From contig NZ_JAMQOT010000011.1 in NCBI RefSeq assembly GCF_029502005.1, positions 1 through 64,000 of the forward strand: a DNA stretch of 64,000 bases. The letters run 5' to 3'. The first letter of the stretch is position 1. Each line of letters begins with the position of its first letter. Below the pieces are notes generated by a model that saw nothing but the letters and a program-made list of their open reading frames with translations, was not told where the DNA came from and made no database searches. Source of the stretch: Natrinema salsiterrestre. GTDB taxonomy: Archaea > Halobacteriota > Halobacteria > Halobacteriales > Natrialbaceae. Below, piece after piece: positions 26,471 to 34,940 of this stretch. The position numbers and the translations under genes are program-made.

Positions 26471-27226
26471 TCAGTTGGAGATGTCCTCATCAGTAGCATC
26501 TAATCGCTCACGGCGACGTCTATACTCCTCCTCGTCAATTTCGCCCCTGGCATAGCGGTTCTGGAGCGTTTTTCTGGCTGAGTCGTCGGTAGTCGATTGA
26601 GGAGATTTTTGGTTTCCAAGCCAGTAGAGCCCGCCACCGAGAACGCCCAGCATTCCGAGTACGCCACCAACAGCTGGTAGCCCTCCAACTCCACCTCCGT
26701 TGCGGCCACTCATCATTCCAGAACCACCTCGTCCCATCATTCCACCACCAGTATTCCCGCTTCCATCGCTGCTTGAGCCGTAGGCGACTGTACCCTGGTC
26801 AACAATCGCCTCACTCGATGGGACCTCTCCATCCGGGATTGAATCCTCCTCTGCCGGTCCGCCAGGACTGCCAACTACGATCCGTCCGACCATCCCAATC
26901 GACTTGTGCGGGATGCAGTAGTAATCATACGTCCCTGGCGTTTCGAACGTATATTCGAAGCTCCCGTCTGAGATCGTCCCACTATCGAAGGCGGAAGCGC
27001 CCTCCGGAATACGATCTGCGTACGCCGTAGCGGAATGTGCCCCCGCTGCGAGTTCAAATTGAACGGTTGTCCCGGGATCAACACGTAGGCCGATTGGGTC
27101 GAAGTAATTGTTTCCCATCTCCACGATGGGCGTCTCCTGTGCGTTCGCTGACTGAGCAAAGCCGGTGCTGGCGACTGCGCTGGCACCGACAATGCCTAAG
27201 AATTGACGTCGGCTGTGATGTGTCAT
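26471..27226 (-). CDS. Tat-exported halocyanin-like cupredoxin with SHOCT tail
   Basis: A 251-residue protein beginning at ATG 27226. A Tat signal (SRRQFLGIVGASAVASTGFA) is followed by a plastocyanin-like domain. Its type I copper ligands are the His in AGAHSATAYADR and Cys-x2-His-x4-Met in YDYYCIPHKSIGM. A Gly/Met-rich linker (GGGMMGRGGSGMMSGR) and a membrane helix lead to a SHOCT module (LQNRYARGEIDEEEYRRRR). So an exported blue copper domain is tied to a membrane anchor with a cytoplasmic SHOCT end, an unusual order. It probably carries electrons or copper outside the cell. It lies among SHOCT proteins and the YHS permease, all on the same strand. Confidence 0.85.
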   Translation of the reverse strand: MTHHSRRQFLGIVGASAVASTGFAQSANAQETPIVEMGNNYFDPIGLRVDPGTTVQFELAAGAHSATAYADRIPEGASAFDSGTISDGSFEYTFETPGTYDYYCIPHKSIGMVGRIVVGSPGGPAEEDSIPDGEVPSSEAIVDQGTVAYGSSSDGSGNTGGGMMGRGGSGMMSGRNGGGVGGLPAVGGVLGMLGVLGGGLYWLGNQKSPQSTTDDSARKTLQNRYARGEIDEEEYRRRRERLDATDEDISN

Positions 27227-27453
27227 GTTGTCTGGATCATTCTTCGGTGGGTAGCTACGCGCGATACTGGTGCGAAGACTTCGGACGTGACTCACTCCGA
27301 ACTTGTCGTTTGTTCCCATTACTACTCATAACCATATGCTGAATCGAGCACACCATTTCGATGTAACGGAACGATGCTGCCGAACGGTTGGTTTCGATAC
27401 CCTCGAGTCGATCCGCAGGTGTTCAAACGGGTGAAACGCGGTTTGGGTAGTGG

Positions 27454-27807
27454 TCACTCTGATTGTTCGAGCTTTTCTCGTCGGGCTTCGAACTCTTCGT
27501 CCGTGAGATCGCCACGAGCGTACGCCAGACGTAACTCTTCCATCGCGGGATTATGAGACGTCTGTGTCTCGCTCATCCGCCGGAAGATGAGATATCCACC
27601 GCCCAGAAGCGCAAGGAGGAAGATGACCGGGACGAGCATCCCGATGAGGGGCCACCAACCACCTGTGGTACCGTACTGGCCCATCATTCCTCCGTATCCC
27701 ATCATCCCACCGAACCCCATACCCATTGTGAGCAAGGGAAGGAGGATGAACGCTCCGAGGACGATGAGCAGTATCGTCGTCGTATCCAGTTGATCCGATG
27801 ATGCCAT
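27454..27807 (-). CDS. Met/Gly-rich SHOCT membrane protein
   Basis: A 117-residue protein. A first membrane helix (TTTILLIVLGAFILLPLL) leads to a Met/Gly-rich loop with GFGGMMGYGGMMGQYG, then a second helix (LIGMLVPVIFLLALLGGGYL), then a C-terminal SHOCT helix (LRLAYARGDLTDEEFEARR). The Met-rich loop lies on the outside and could bind Cu(I). It is 6 bases from the interrupted DUF302 gene at 27814, probably in one transcript, and belongs to a run of related proteins at 6853, 26471 and 28336. Confidence 0.75.
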   Translation of the reverse strand: MASSDQLDTTTILLIVLGAFILLPLLTMGMGFGGMMGYGGMMGQYGTTGGWWPLIGMLVPVIFLLALLGGGYLIFRRMSETQTSHNPAMEELRLAYARGDLTDEEFEARREKLEQSE

Positions 27808-27813
27808 CAGAGA

Positions 27814-28230
27814 TCAGGCCTCCGATGCGGATCCGAACTCGTCAGTTACGGCTGCCAGTACGCGGTCGAATCGTTCGCTGACCTCGGTCGCGACGGAGTC
27901 AAGCGCGTCGTTATCAGCGATCCCGACTAACTGTTCCGGGTCGACCGCACTCACCACGATGACGCCGTCATCGTTCTCGTAGACGATGACGTTACAGGGC
28001 AAGAGCGCACCGAGTTCAGTTTCTACACTCAACCCTTCGTATGCCAGCGGAGGATTGCACGCACCGAGGATGCGATACTGGCGGAACTCCTCACCGAGTT
28101 TCTCCTTGAGCGTCGCCTGAATGTCGATGTCACAGAGAACACCGAATCCCTCGTCTTTGAGCGCGGCATTCGTTGCGTCGACGACATCGTCGAACTCTCC
28201 ATCAATCTTGGTTTATATTGTGTAAATCAT
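27814..28230 (-). pseudogene. DUF302 family protein gene interrupted by an early stop codon
   Basis: The frame from ATG 28230 to the stop at 27814 has 138 codons. It reads MIYTI, then TAA at codon 6 (28215-28213), then TKIDGEFDDVVDATNAALK and the rest of a complete DUF302 domain. That domain includes EEFRQYRILGACNPPLAYEG and LGALLPCNVIVYE. A single nonsense change (for example from AAA or CAA) explains the break. No other in-frame ATG or GTG follows until far inside the domain (the first TTG is at 28032), so the full protein cannot be made without readthrough. The rest is intact, so the loss is recent or a read error. DUF302 proteins commonly accompany DoxX and SHOCT proteins. Confidence 0.75.
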
Positions 28231-28335
28231 GTAATACTGTATCCTGTTTACGCACTTAAGCGTTCGGTCCCGTCGCCCCAACTGGCAGACGAGAATTTTT
28301 TCTCGACGATGCTCCTTCTATTTCGGTCATGGGCA

Positions 28336-28683
28336 CTACTCGAGTTGCTTTCGTCGACGTTCGAACTCTTCATCGGAGAGTTCACCGCGAGCGTAACGCT
28401 CACGAAGAACCGAAAGCGGCCGACTATCACTCCTCTCAGAATCTCTGTTGAGGAGTGAGTAGACGAGATAGAGCGGGACGACGATTAGGAGCCCCATCCA
28501 AAGGAAGCTCCAGAGGCCCATTCCACCGCTGAAGACCCCCCAACCGCCGCTACCCATCATACCGCCGCCGTAGCCTCCACCACCGTGAGCCGCTGCGGTG
28601 CCCGTTGCTACAATCAACAGCGGAACCGCTAGTATTGCGATTCGACGAGTCGTCCGCCCGAGAGTGTTGGTGTAGTGTGTCAT
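28336..28683 (-). CDS. SHOCT-domain membrane protein with Gly/Met-rich loop
   Basis: A 115-residue protein. It has an N-terminal signal-like helix (RIAILAVPLLIVATGTAAAH), a Gly/Met-rich segment (GYGGGMMGSGGWGVFSGG), a second membrane helix (LWSFLWMGLLIVVPLYLVYS) and a C-terminal SHOCT helix (LRERYARGELSDEEFERRR). It resembles the proteins at 6853 and 27454. The Gly/Met-rich loop would face outward and is a candidate copper site. Directly downstream (minus strand) is the interrupted DUF302 gene. Confidence 0.75.
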   Translation of the reverse strand: MTHYTNTLGRTTRRIAILAVPLLIVATGTAAAHGGGGYGGGMMGSGGWGVFSGGMGLWSFLWMGLLIVVPLYLVYSLLNRDSERSDSRPLSVLRERYARGELSDEEFERRRKQLE

Positions 28684-28746
28684 TGTGATCGTTGAGTCAG
28701 TAAGTCGAATATCTATCGTGTCAGACGAGGATCCGAACAGGGATCG

Positions 28747-29064
28747 TTAGCAGCCGTACCCCTGTCCGTTCATCCCCGTCGCGGTGTGATTGTCGTCCGC
28801 CATATCTTGGGCCATCTCGTCGACGGTCACGCCCATGTGCGCTTCCATCTCGTCAACGGCATTCGGGCCCATGTAGTCGGTCATGTGACCTTCCATCCAG
28901 GCCGCCCAGTCTGCTGCACTACCATCGGCTGGCGTCCCTTCAGCTGCCGTCTCGTTCCCCTGGATCGGTTCGTCACCGTGTGCGCTAACTACCGGGGCGG
29001 CAAACGCGAGTCCGACAATCGCGAGCACCACGAGCAGCCATCGTCCGAGGTTTCGGTTGGTCAT
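28747..29064 (-). CDS. Small exported protein with His/Met-rich C-terminus
   Basis: A 105-residue protein from ATG 29064. An N-terminal signal (RWLLVVLAIVGLAFAAPVVSA) releases a short acidic domain. The mature part contains HGDEPIQGNE, then repeated Met/His pairs in WMEGHMTDYMGPNAVDEMEA and HMGVTVDEMAQDMADDNH, ending in a single Cys. The Met and His clusters suggest extracellular metal binding. I do not recognise the family. A longer frame from 29142 is open, but its first 26 residues do not look like a signal. It lies 63 bases upstream of the SHOCT gene on the same strand. Confidence 0.6.
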   Translation of the reverse strand: MTNRNLGRWLLVVLAIVGLAFAAPVVSAHGDEPIQGNETAAEGTPADGSAADWAAWMEGHMTDYMGPNAVDEMEAHMGVTVDEMAQDMADDNHTATGMNGQGYGC

Positions 29065-29336
29065 TGTTTTTCGCCTCAAGTAGTCATACGGTGGGTTCGG
29101 AGTTATCTTCGTGGGAGTGAACTCAAACAGGAGAGCGTTCAAGAACGTCTATAACGCCATCTAAACGTTTTCTACTGACGGGATCGTTCATACCTGCCGA
29201 ATTCGAAAGGATCAGAGGAATGGTGAGAGCAAAGGGGATCCGTCGAGACTGTTCACCTCATTGCGGCGATCCAGACAATAACCACGGTTCAGGCGGCGAG
29301 GGAGGCTCGGGTATTGCTGACCACGAACGAGATGGA

Positions 29337-30041
29337 TCAGTTCCCTCGGAACTGGTGATACTGCCTCGTGAGTGCCTGACGATGGTAGAGGATTCCAATT
29401 GTCATGAGGAACAGAACGGTCGCAATTTCGTAGCCATACGCACCAAGCAATAACATCGTTGAAGAACCACTCAGTCCGCCTGCAAGTAGTACGGCAAACA
29501 ACGGGCTAACGCAGGCAGGGCACGCCACAATCCCGACTATTCCTCCGACTGCCGACTGCGAGAAATCAAGCAATGCATCATAGACGAGATACGCCAGCGC
29601 GAACAGGCCAACCGCTTGGTAAGGAATGAGCGAGACCGTGATCAGGTCACCTGTATAGACGAAGACCGGACTCCATCCCAAAGATCGACCCCACGTTATT
29701 CCGAAGCCGCTTGGTCCAGTGAGCTGCCCGAAATGAGAGGTGCTCGGTCCAAGTAATCCTGAAAAATAAAACATCACGATGAGATATAGAGCAACGACAA
29801 GTGCGGCACCAATACGATACACTCGACGTTTCGTTACAGGTCGAGTGTGCCAGATCACCCAGACTGAGGCGGTGAACCAAATAAATGGAAGGACGAAATG
29901 GGTCCACCGGCTCCCCATATCTCCTGTGAAATATGCGTACACCAACCCGGCGATCAACTGTGCGGCGAGGAGGAGATTGAGCCACGTGCTTGACTTGAGA
30001 ACCCGGCTAATGCGATCAGTTTCGAGTGTTGCTTGTGACAT
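29337..30041 (-). CDS. DUF7546-like membrane protein
   Basis: A 234-residue protein with six or seven helices. Near the C-terminus is GIVGIVACPACVSPLFAVLL: a Cys-x2-Cys pair in a membrane helix, typical of proteins of this group and able to bind a metal. The N-terminus SQATLETDRISRVLKSS is cytoplasmic. It begins 33 bases after the stop of the regulator at 30075 on the same strand, so the two may be in one operon. A role in metal movement across the membrane is possible given the Cys pair and neighbours. Confidence 0.65.
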   Translation of the reverse strand: MSQATLETDRISRVLKSSTWLNLLLAAQLIAGLVYAYFTGDMGSRWTHFVLPFIWFTASVWVIWHTRPVTKRRVYRIGAALVVALYLIVMFYFSGLLGPSTSHFGQLTGPSGFGITWGRSLGWSPVFVYTGDLITVSLIPYQAVGLFALAYLVYDALLDFSQSAVGGIVGIVACPACVSPLFAVLLAGGLSGSSTMLLLGAYGYEIATVLFLMTIGILYHRQALTRQYHQFRGN

Positions 30042-30074
30042 GATGGGTAGTGTTAGTATGAATTTCTACGTCTG

Positions 30075-30656
30075 TTAGTTCTGCAGGTCATCACTCGGAT
30101 ACACGCGGTAGGTTCGACCCTGTCGTTCCCGATACAGCAGCCCGCGCTCCTCGAGTGAACTCACGGTCTGGCTCACTTTACTCTTTGAGAACTCAGATCG
30201 ATCCCGAAGTTCGATCTGCGTGATTCCAGGCGAGTTCAGGACGGGTTCAAGGACGCGTCGTTCATCATCCGGTAAGAGATCGAGAACGCGCGCTTGCGGA
30301 TCCGATTCAGGATTGATAGGCGTCGCCGGCGAGGCGTCATCGTCTATCGATGTAGGCGTTGCCTCCGATACCTGATCGGGGTCGATGTGATCCGCTGAGT
30401 CGGTTGTCGAATCGATGAGATTCCCTCGAACCACGTAATAGATGCCACCGATACTGCCTGCGACCAGAAGGGTTCCAACCACGTACCAGAGAGGATCTGG
30501 ACCGTGAATCGCCCCCATAGACGAGTCCATCATCGGCCCCATCGACTGCTCGATAGCGCGACGCTGTTGATAGGCCCGCCAACTGAGTAGTCCGCCAGCC
30601 AAGAGGACGAACCCAAGGAGCACACCAACGACGGTATCCGCTGGACGTTGGTTCAT
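30075..30656 (-). CDS. Membrane-anchored winged-helix regulator
   Basis: A 193-residue protein from ATG 30656. Two N-terminal membrane helices (VVGVLLGFVLLAGGLLSW and LWYVVGTLLVAGSIGGIYYV) are followed by an acidic linker and a C-terminal winged helix: ERRVLEPVLNSPGITQIELR, FSKSKVSQTVSSLEERG and the wing YRERQGRTYRV. It would bind DNA while fixed to the membrane, a form common in haloarchaea. The GC-neutral start at 30695 adds only residues without family character. Together with the DUF7546-like protein downstream it may sense a membrane or metal signal. Confidence 0.78.
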   Translation of the reverse strand: MNQRPADTVVGVLLGFVLLAGGLLSWRAYQQRRAIEQSMGPMMDSSMGAIHGPDPLWYVVGTLLVAGSIGGIYYVVRGNLIDSTTDSADHIDPDQVSEATPTSIDDDASPATPINPESDPQARVLDLLPDDERRVLEPVLNSPGITQIELRDRSEFSKSKVSQTVSSLEERGLLYRERQGRTYRVYPSDDLQN

Positions 30657-30781
30657 ATGACATCCCCTTGTTTCGATATCTGACTGCTCATACAATCAAT
30701 TTTGGCGCGACAGGTGTGACAATTGCGGATTGAAGGTGCGATGATGAAGTGCTTCACAGCGGATGAACCACAGTACATCTA

Positions 30782-32170
30782 TCAGTGATCGTGATCGTGG
30801 TTTGTTATCTGCGGGCTTTGATCAGCAAATTCCGTGGGCTCTTCCTCGAATGCCCGCTTACAGGTCTTCGAGCAAAAATAGTACGTCATCCCATCATTGG
30901 ACGCACTCGGCCCCTCATCGTCGGTCCGCATGCCACACACCGGATCACGATACTGACCTGGTGCGCCGATTCCACGTCGGTAGACATACAGGAGGAACCC
31001 GGAGAGCGCGAAGGCGATAATATTGAGGTAGAACGTGTAGTTGAGCTCGAAGTACGTCTGTTCGGTCGCCGTCTCGCCACCGGCCAGATCTGGTACGATG
31101 CCGAGGGCGTCGAACAGCAACTCCATGAGGAAGCCAGTGAACGCCATCGTCACGAAGAAGACGCCAAGGATGTACAGCATGATCTTCCAGCCGTAGTACT
31201 TCCGGTAGACGTTCAGCACGGGCACGGTGATGAGGTCGGCGTAGACGAACGCGATGATCCCGGCGAAGCTGACGCCACCGCCCCACAGCGCGACGGCGAA
31301 CGGGACGTTGCCCATACTGCCGACGAAACTGAGGACGGCGATGATGACGCCCATGACGGCGTTCTCGGCAGTCACGAGCAGGCCGTCGCCCTGAATGAAC
31401 AGCGTGTTCCACACCCACTGCGGGACGAAGACGATGACGAACCCAGAAATAAGGAAGCCGGCGACGATGTCTTTCCAGATCATCGACCACTCCTTGCGGT
31501 ACTGATTCCCGACCTTGTACCAGCCACCCCACGACAGCAACTCGTCACGCCACCCGCCGCTACTCGACGTCTCCTGGCGATAGGTCTCCATACAGCCCTC
31601 CGAGCAGAATTTGAGCGTCTCACCGCCGTCGGTCGTGAGCGTGTACTCGTCTTTCCCCTCCATCCCGCAGGTGGGATCTTCCGTGACGCCCGCCTGGCGG
31701 TCGCGCTCGTTGAGCTTCTCGCGGACTTCGTTAAACAGGTTTTCGGGAAGCGTAAGGTGGACGATGGCGGCCATGACGGCGATGAGAATCAGGCCGCCGA
31801 GCAGTTCCGCGACGAGGAACTCCCAGCCAAGCAGGATGAGAATCATCAGCCCTAGTTCGACGATGAGGTTCGTCGACGCGAACATGAACGCGAGGAAGTT
31901 CACCGCGTGCGCCCCCTTCTTGAACAGGCCCTTCCCGATGGCGACGGCGCCGAAACTACAGCCACTGCTTGCTGCTCCGAACACAGTCGCCTTGGTAAGT
32001 CCAGTTAGATCGCCCTCACCCAGCACCTGTGCCATCCGCTCCTTCGAGACGTAGACCTGGACCAGACTCGTAATCGTGAGGCCCATGATGATCGCCCACG
32101 CCGCCGTCCAGAGAAATCCGACACCGATACGAAGGGATTCAAGAACTCCGTCGATTATCGTCGCCTGCAT
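30782..32170 (-). CDS. ArsP/DUF318 permease with two YHS domains
   Basis: A 462-residue membrane protein. The first half has the DUF318 (ArsP_1 permease) core: TVFGAASSGCSFGAVAIGKG and LAFMFASTNLIVELGL. The second half repeats this pattern with FVGSMGNVPFAVALWGGGVS. Between them is a YHS domain (DPTCGMEGKDEYTLT to KFCSEGCMETY). The C-terminus carries a second one (DPVCGMRTDDEGPSA to YYFCSKTCKRAFEEEP) and ends in HDHDH. Both metal modules face the cytoplasm. The family exports metalloid compounds such as methylarsenicals; here the YHS modules suggest a soft-metal cargo. It is preceded by an AT-rich promoter region. Confidence 0.85.
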   Translation of the reverse strand: MQATIIDGVLESLRIGVGFLWTAAWAIIMGLTITSLVQVYVSKERMAQVLGEGDLTGLTKATVFGAASSGCSFGAVAIGKGLFKKGAHAVNFLAFMFASTNLIVELGLMILILLGWEFLVAELLGGLILIAVMAAIVHLTLPENLFNEVREKLNERDRQAGVTEDPTCGMEGKDEYTLTTDGGETLKFCSEGCMETYRQETSSSGGWRDELLSWGGWYKVGNQYRKEWSMIWKDIVAGFLISGFVIVFVPQWVWNTLFIQGDGLLVTAENAVMGVIIAVLSFVGSMGNVPFAVALWGGGVSFAGIIAFVYADLITVPVLNVYRKYYGWKIMLYILGVFFVTMAFTGFLMELLFDALGIVPDLAGGETATEQTYFELNYTFYLNIIAFALSGFLLYVYRRGIGAPGQYRDPVCGMRTDDEGPSASNDGMTYYFCSKTCKRAFEEEPTEFADQSPQITNHDHDH

Positions 32171-32498
32171 AGGTGTATCATTGTAGGGATCATCTATTGC
32201 GGTTTTGATTAGAATATACTGCCTATGAGGGTATCAGTACTATGGCATCGTAACCGTCGGCCATAGATGATCTATCGTGAAGAGGGGAAAACATTGCAAA
32301 CCTCCACAAGCTCCACGGAATCCGACTTCAGATTCAAAAGGGGAATCTGATTAAATCACGCCGACGTATTAGAGGCTAATGGGACCAGTAGAGACCGATG
32401 ATATCCCAAATGAGGGGAACACCACCTGGAAGAACAGCCTTCGCCGGCCTGCTCGGTTGTCCAGTACGGTAACTGTCACATCCACTTCCTAATTTACG
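32171..32498. other. Intergenic region between divergent genes
   Basis: 328 bases between the start of the YHS permease (leftwards) and the amidohydrolase (rightwards). It contains GATTAGAATATACTG (about 32208-32222), suited as a TATA-like box for the leftward gene. No ORF of note. A palindromic AGATTC-related stretch around 32329 (CAGATTCAAAAGGGGAATCTG) has arms CAGATTC and GAATCTG around a 7-base loop and may be an operator. Confidence 0.45.
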
Positions 32499-33965
32499 AT
32501 GGCTGTCGATCTGGCAATCCATGATGCACTCGTTCTCACAGCCGACGAGCGGAACCGCCTGTACGAGCGCGGCACAGTATGCATCACCGATGGCTGTATC
32601 GAAGAAGTCCGACCATCACGTGCAGGAGACGGAGAATTAGAAGCGTCCACCGTTATCGACGGGAACGGGAAACTGGTGATGCCGGGGTTGGTGAACGCCC
32701 ACACGCACTTGGAGATGACACCGCTCATCGGTGCGTTTAGCGAACTCGAGCTGACGGAGATGCTTGGGAGTGGGACGGCCTTGTTTAACAGATTAGGGAA
32801 CGGCGAATTCGAGTACCTCGTCGAGGCAGGCGTCGAGCTCGCAGCGCTCAATTTCCTCTTGGGCGGTGTCACGACCGTGAACTCGATGGACGCACGGCCT
32901 GCCGCAGGTGCAGAGGCGTTCGGGGAAGCAGGGCTCCGCGGATTTTTCGGCCCGGCGATCTCGGACCTCTTCTGGGACCAACCAGTCGATCAGCAGTTCT
33001 CCCGTGCTCGCGAGTTCGTCGAAACGTACCACGACACGTACGAGGGCCGAATCAGGGCGACGATCTGCCCGCACGACGACTGGTCGTGTACCAGGCAGCT
33101 GTGGGAACGGACCGCGTCCCTCGCCGCAGAGTACCCGGACCTGCTCGTCCACACGCACTTGCTCGAACTCGAGGAGAGTAACACGATGGCACGAGCGAAC
33201 GGTGGCGAGGACTCGGTGGGATTGCTCGACGACGTTGGACTCCTGGACGACCGACTGGTCGCTGCTCACTTCCGCCTCGCCGACGAAGAGGACATCCAGC
33301 GAACCGCCGAGGCGGACGCGGCTGTTGCGCACTGCCCGTCCGTCTTCTGTTACTGGAATCCGGACGGGGAGACGCAGTGGACGCCCGTTCCCGAGCTTCG
33401 AGCCGCCGGCGTCGACGTCGGAGTAGGGATTGACGACCACTACTGGCACGACTCGTACAGCATGTTCGGTGAAGCGCGGCAAGCTCGGCTGGCGGCAAAT
33501 CTCAAGCGTTCAGCCGGGCAGTTCGACTCGATGGAACTGATACGAATGCTCACTATTGAAGGCGCACGCGCGCTGGGGATGGGCGACGAGATCGGCAGTA
33601 TTGAAGCGGGAAAGCGCGCGGATATTATCCTCCTCGACGTCGACAAACCGAAGTTCACGCCACGGACCAATATTCCTGCACAGGTCGTGAACAACGCGGT
33701 GCCGGCCGACGTCGAGACAGTGATCGTTGACGGCGACGTCGTCCTCCGGAATGGTGTGCCCGAGACAATGGACTCGGACGACGTGCGACAGCGAGTAAAT
33801 CAGGCTGTCGAACGCTTCATGGACGAGACAGGCTGGGAGTTAGACATTGGTGGTAGTGAACCGCCGACCAGCATCGAGACTGTACGGGACCTCCCAAAGC
33901 GTGGCCCTGCGCGACTCCTGACTCGCCTCGCGATGCAATCCGCGCGTGATCGGTTCTCCTTCTAA
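32499..33965 (+). CDS. Amidohydrolase family metal-dependent deaminase
   Basis: A 488-residue TIM-barrel amidohydrolase of the 5'-deoxyadenosine/SAH/guanine deaminase group. Metal ligands are His-x-His in LVNAHTHLEM, His in LLVHTHLLELEE, His in LVAAHFRLAD and Asp in VGIDDHYWHD. The C-terminal small beta domain closes the barrel (VIVDGDVVLRNGVPE). The substrate is not readable; MtaD-like or cytosine deaminase-like activity are options. It stands apart from the metal genes in function and lies between the permease and the P-type ATPase cluster, convergent with the regulator at 33995. Confidence 0.83.
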   Translation: MAVDLAIHDALVLTADERNRLYERGTVCITDGCIEEVRPSRAGDGELEASTVIDGNGKLVMPGLVNAHTHLEMTPLIGAFSELELTEMLGSGTALFNRLGNGEFEYLVEAGVELAALNFLLGGVTTVNSMDARPAAGAEAFGEAGLRGFFGPAISDLFWDQPVDQQFSRAREFVETYHDTYEGRIRATICPHDDWSCTRQLWERTASLAAEYPDLLVHTHLLELEESNTMARANGGEDSVGLLDDVGLLDDRLVAAHFRLADEEDIQRTAEADAAVAHCPSVFCYWNPDGETQWTPVPELRAAGVDVGVGIDDHYWHDSYSMFGEARQARLAANLKRSAGQFDSMELIRMLTIEGARALGMGDEIGSIEAGKRADIILLDVDKPKFTPRTNIPAQVVNNAVPADVETVIVDGDVVLRNGVPETMDSDDVRQRVNQAVERFMDETGWELDIGGSEPPTSIETVRDLPKRGPARLLTRLAMQSARDRFSF

Positions 33966-33994
33966 GACCCTGCCAGCGTAGGGGTGGTTCCCCC

Positions 33995-34519
33995 TCAGGA
34001 ATTTCTGTGGGCGCGAACGAACGCACGTCGCAGGACGGTCAGAAGAACGTACGTCTCGTACTTCTGGGTCTGGCAGTGCTCGCAGGGCTGCATATCCTCG
34101 ACGATCTCCTCAATAGCGTCGTCGTACTCGTCGGTGAGCGTAGTGAGCGCGTCCGTGATCTGGGGCTGGGCAGCGTCGATCATCTCCTCGACGGCGGCGT
34201 CGGCCGAATCTGGTAGTGAGTACGAGAGGACGATCGTGTTCGCGTGGTAGTACTTCGTCGTCCCACCACGCCCCTCCTCGAAGCGAACGACGTCGACGAG
34301 GCCCGCATCCCGGAGCTCGTTGATGTGATGGCGGACCGTGTTCTCCGTCCGGTCGATGCCGCGATCGTCGAGGCGTTCGTGGACCTCGGTCGCAGTTAGG
34401 GCTTCCTCGGACAGAATGTCGAGGACCATCGCCCGCATCGGCTCGTCGATGGCGTCCGAAATCCGAGTGTCTCGCACCGCGATGTCGTCGAGACGGTGGT
34501 CGGTATCGGAATCACTCAT
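33995..34519 (-). CDS. Winged-helix regulator of the CPG ATPase operon
   Basis: A 174-residue regulator starting at ATG 34519. An ArsR/IclR-like HTH spans residues about 22-80 (PMRAMVLDILSEEALTATEV, then TVRHHINELRDAG). A C-terminal helical domain ends in a cysteine pair CEHCQTQKYETYVLL, able to bind a metal. It is divergent from the HMA/ATPase/FmdE operon at 34721 and is the obvious controller of that set. The Cys-x2-Cys pair near the end is a likely metal-sensing site, by analogy with ArsR-family sensors; this is inference. Confidence 0.8.
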   Translation of the reverse strand: MSDSDTDHRLDDIAVRDTRISDAIDEPMRAMVLDILSEEALTATEVHERLDDRGIDRTENTVRHHINELRDAGLVDVVRFEEGRGGTTKYYHANTIVLSYSLPDSADAAVEEMIDAAQPQITDALTTLTDEYDDAIEEIVEDMQPCEHCQTQKYETYVLLTVLRRAFVRAHRNS

Positions 34520-34675
34520 ACGAGAACTGAGCGCGAGCACGCGGGAAAAGGTAGCGGGGCAGGAGTCGGGTAGGTGTCTGTCGAGGTATCCAGTACAGGA
34601 TGGACCCGCGATAGCGAAAGCCCTAGACGACCCGTTTGACTGTTCCAACGACCCGTATCCGAATTCAAACATATC

Positions 34676-34697
34676 ATCTAAAAAATACTTATTGAGG
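34676..34697 (+). promoter_or_regulatory. Probable TATA element of the HMA/ATPase operon
   Basis: The stretch TCTAAAAAATACTTATTGAG ends about 25-30 bases before the ATG at 34721. It is the most AT-rich spot between the divergent genes and matches the position of an archaeal TATA box for a nearly leaderless message. Confidence 0.55.
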
Positions 34698-34720
34698 TAC
34701 GGGCACTATCTCAAACTGTA

Positions 34721-34936
34721 ATGAGCGACACAACCCAATTCCGCGTCCTCGACTTCGACTGCCCGACCTGCGCGAGTACCGTCGAACGCGCCCTGTCGAA
34801 CGTCGACGGCGTCCAGCACGTCGAAGTCCACTACGCGACCGGCCGCGTCGAGATCGAGTACGACGACAGCGTCACTGACCCCGACGCCTTCGCAGAGACC
34901 ATCGAAAACCAGGGGTACACTCCCCAGCCCGCCTAA
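34721..34936 (+). CDS. HMA-domain metallochaperone
   Basis: A 71-residue single HMA domain with the metal motif DFDCPTC. It lacks the usual GMTCxxC glycine and methionine, so its metal choice may differ from copper. It is followed after 4 bases by a P-type ATPase that has no HMA domain of its own. The pair looks like a split form of the usual fused pump, with the chaperone acting in trans. Its start follows a good TATA-like element. Confidence 0.87.
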   Translation: MSDTTQFRVLDFDCPTCASTVERALSNVDGVQHVEVHYATGRVEIEYDDSVTDPDAFAETIENQGYTPQPA

Positions 34937-34940
34937 CACT

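Noticed and set aside
27814-28032. TTG 28032 as a true start of a short DUF302 protein
   Set aside because: It would drop the first half of the domain; the intact codons upstream back to ATG 28230 show the gene is longer and broken by one stop.
30785-31855. 356-codon plus-strand frame across the YHS permease
   Set aside because: Shadow of a well-supported membrane protein; reads as His/Asp/Arg-rich noise.
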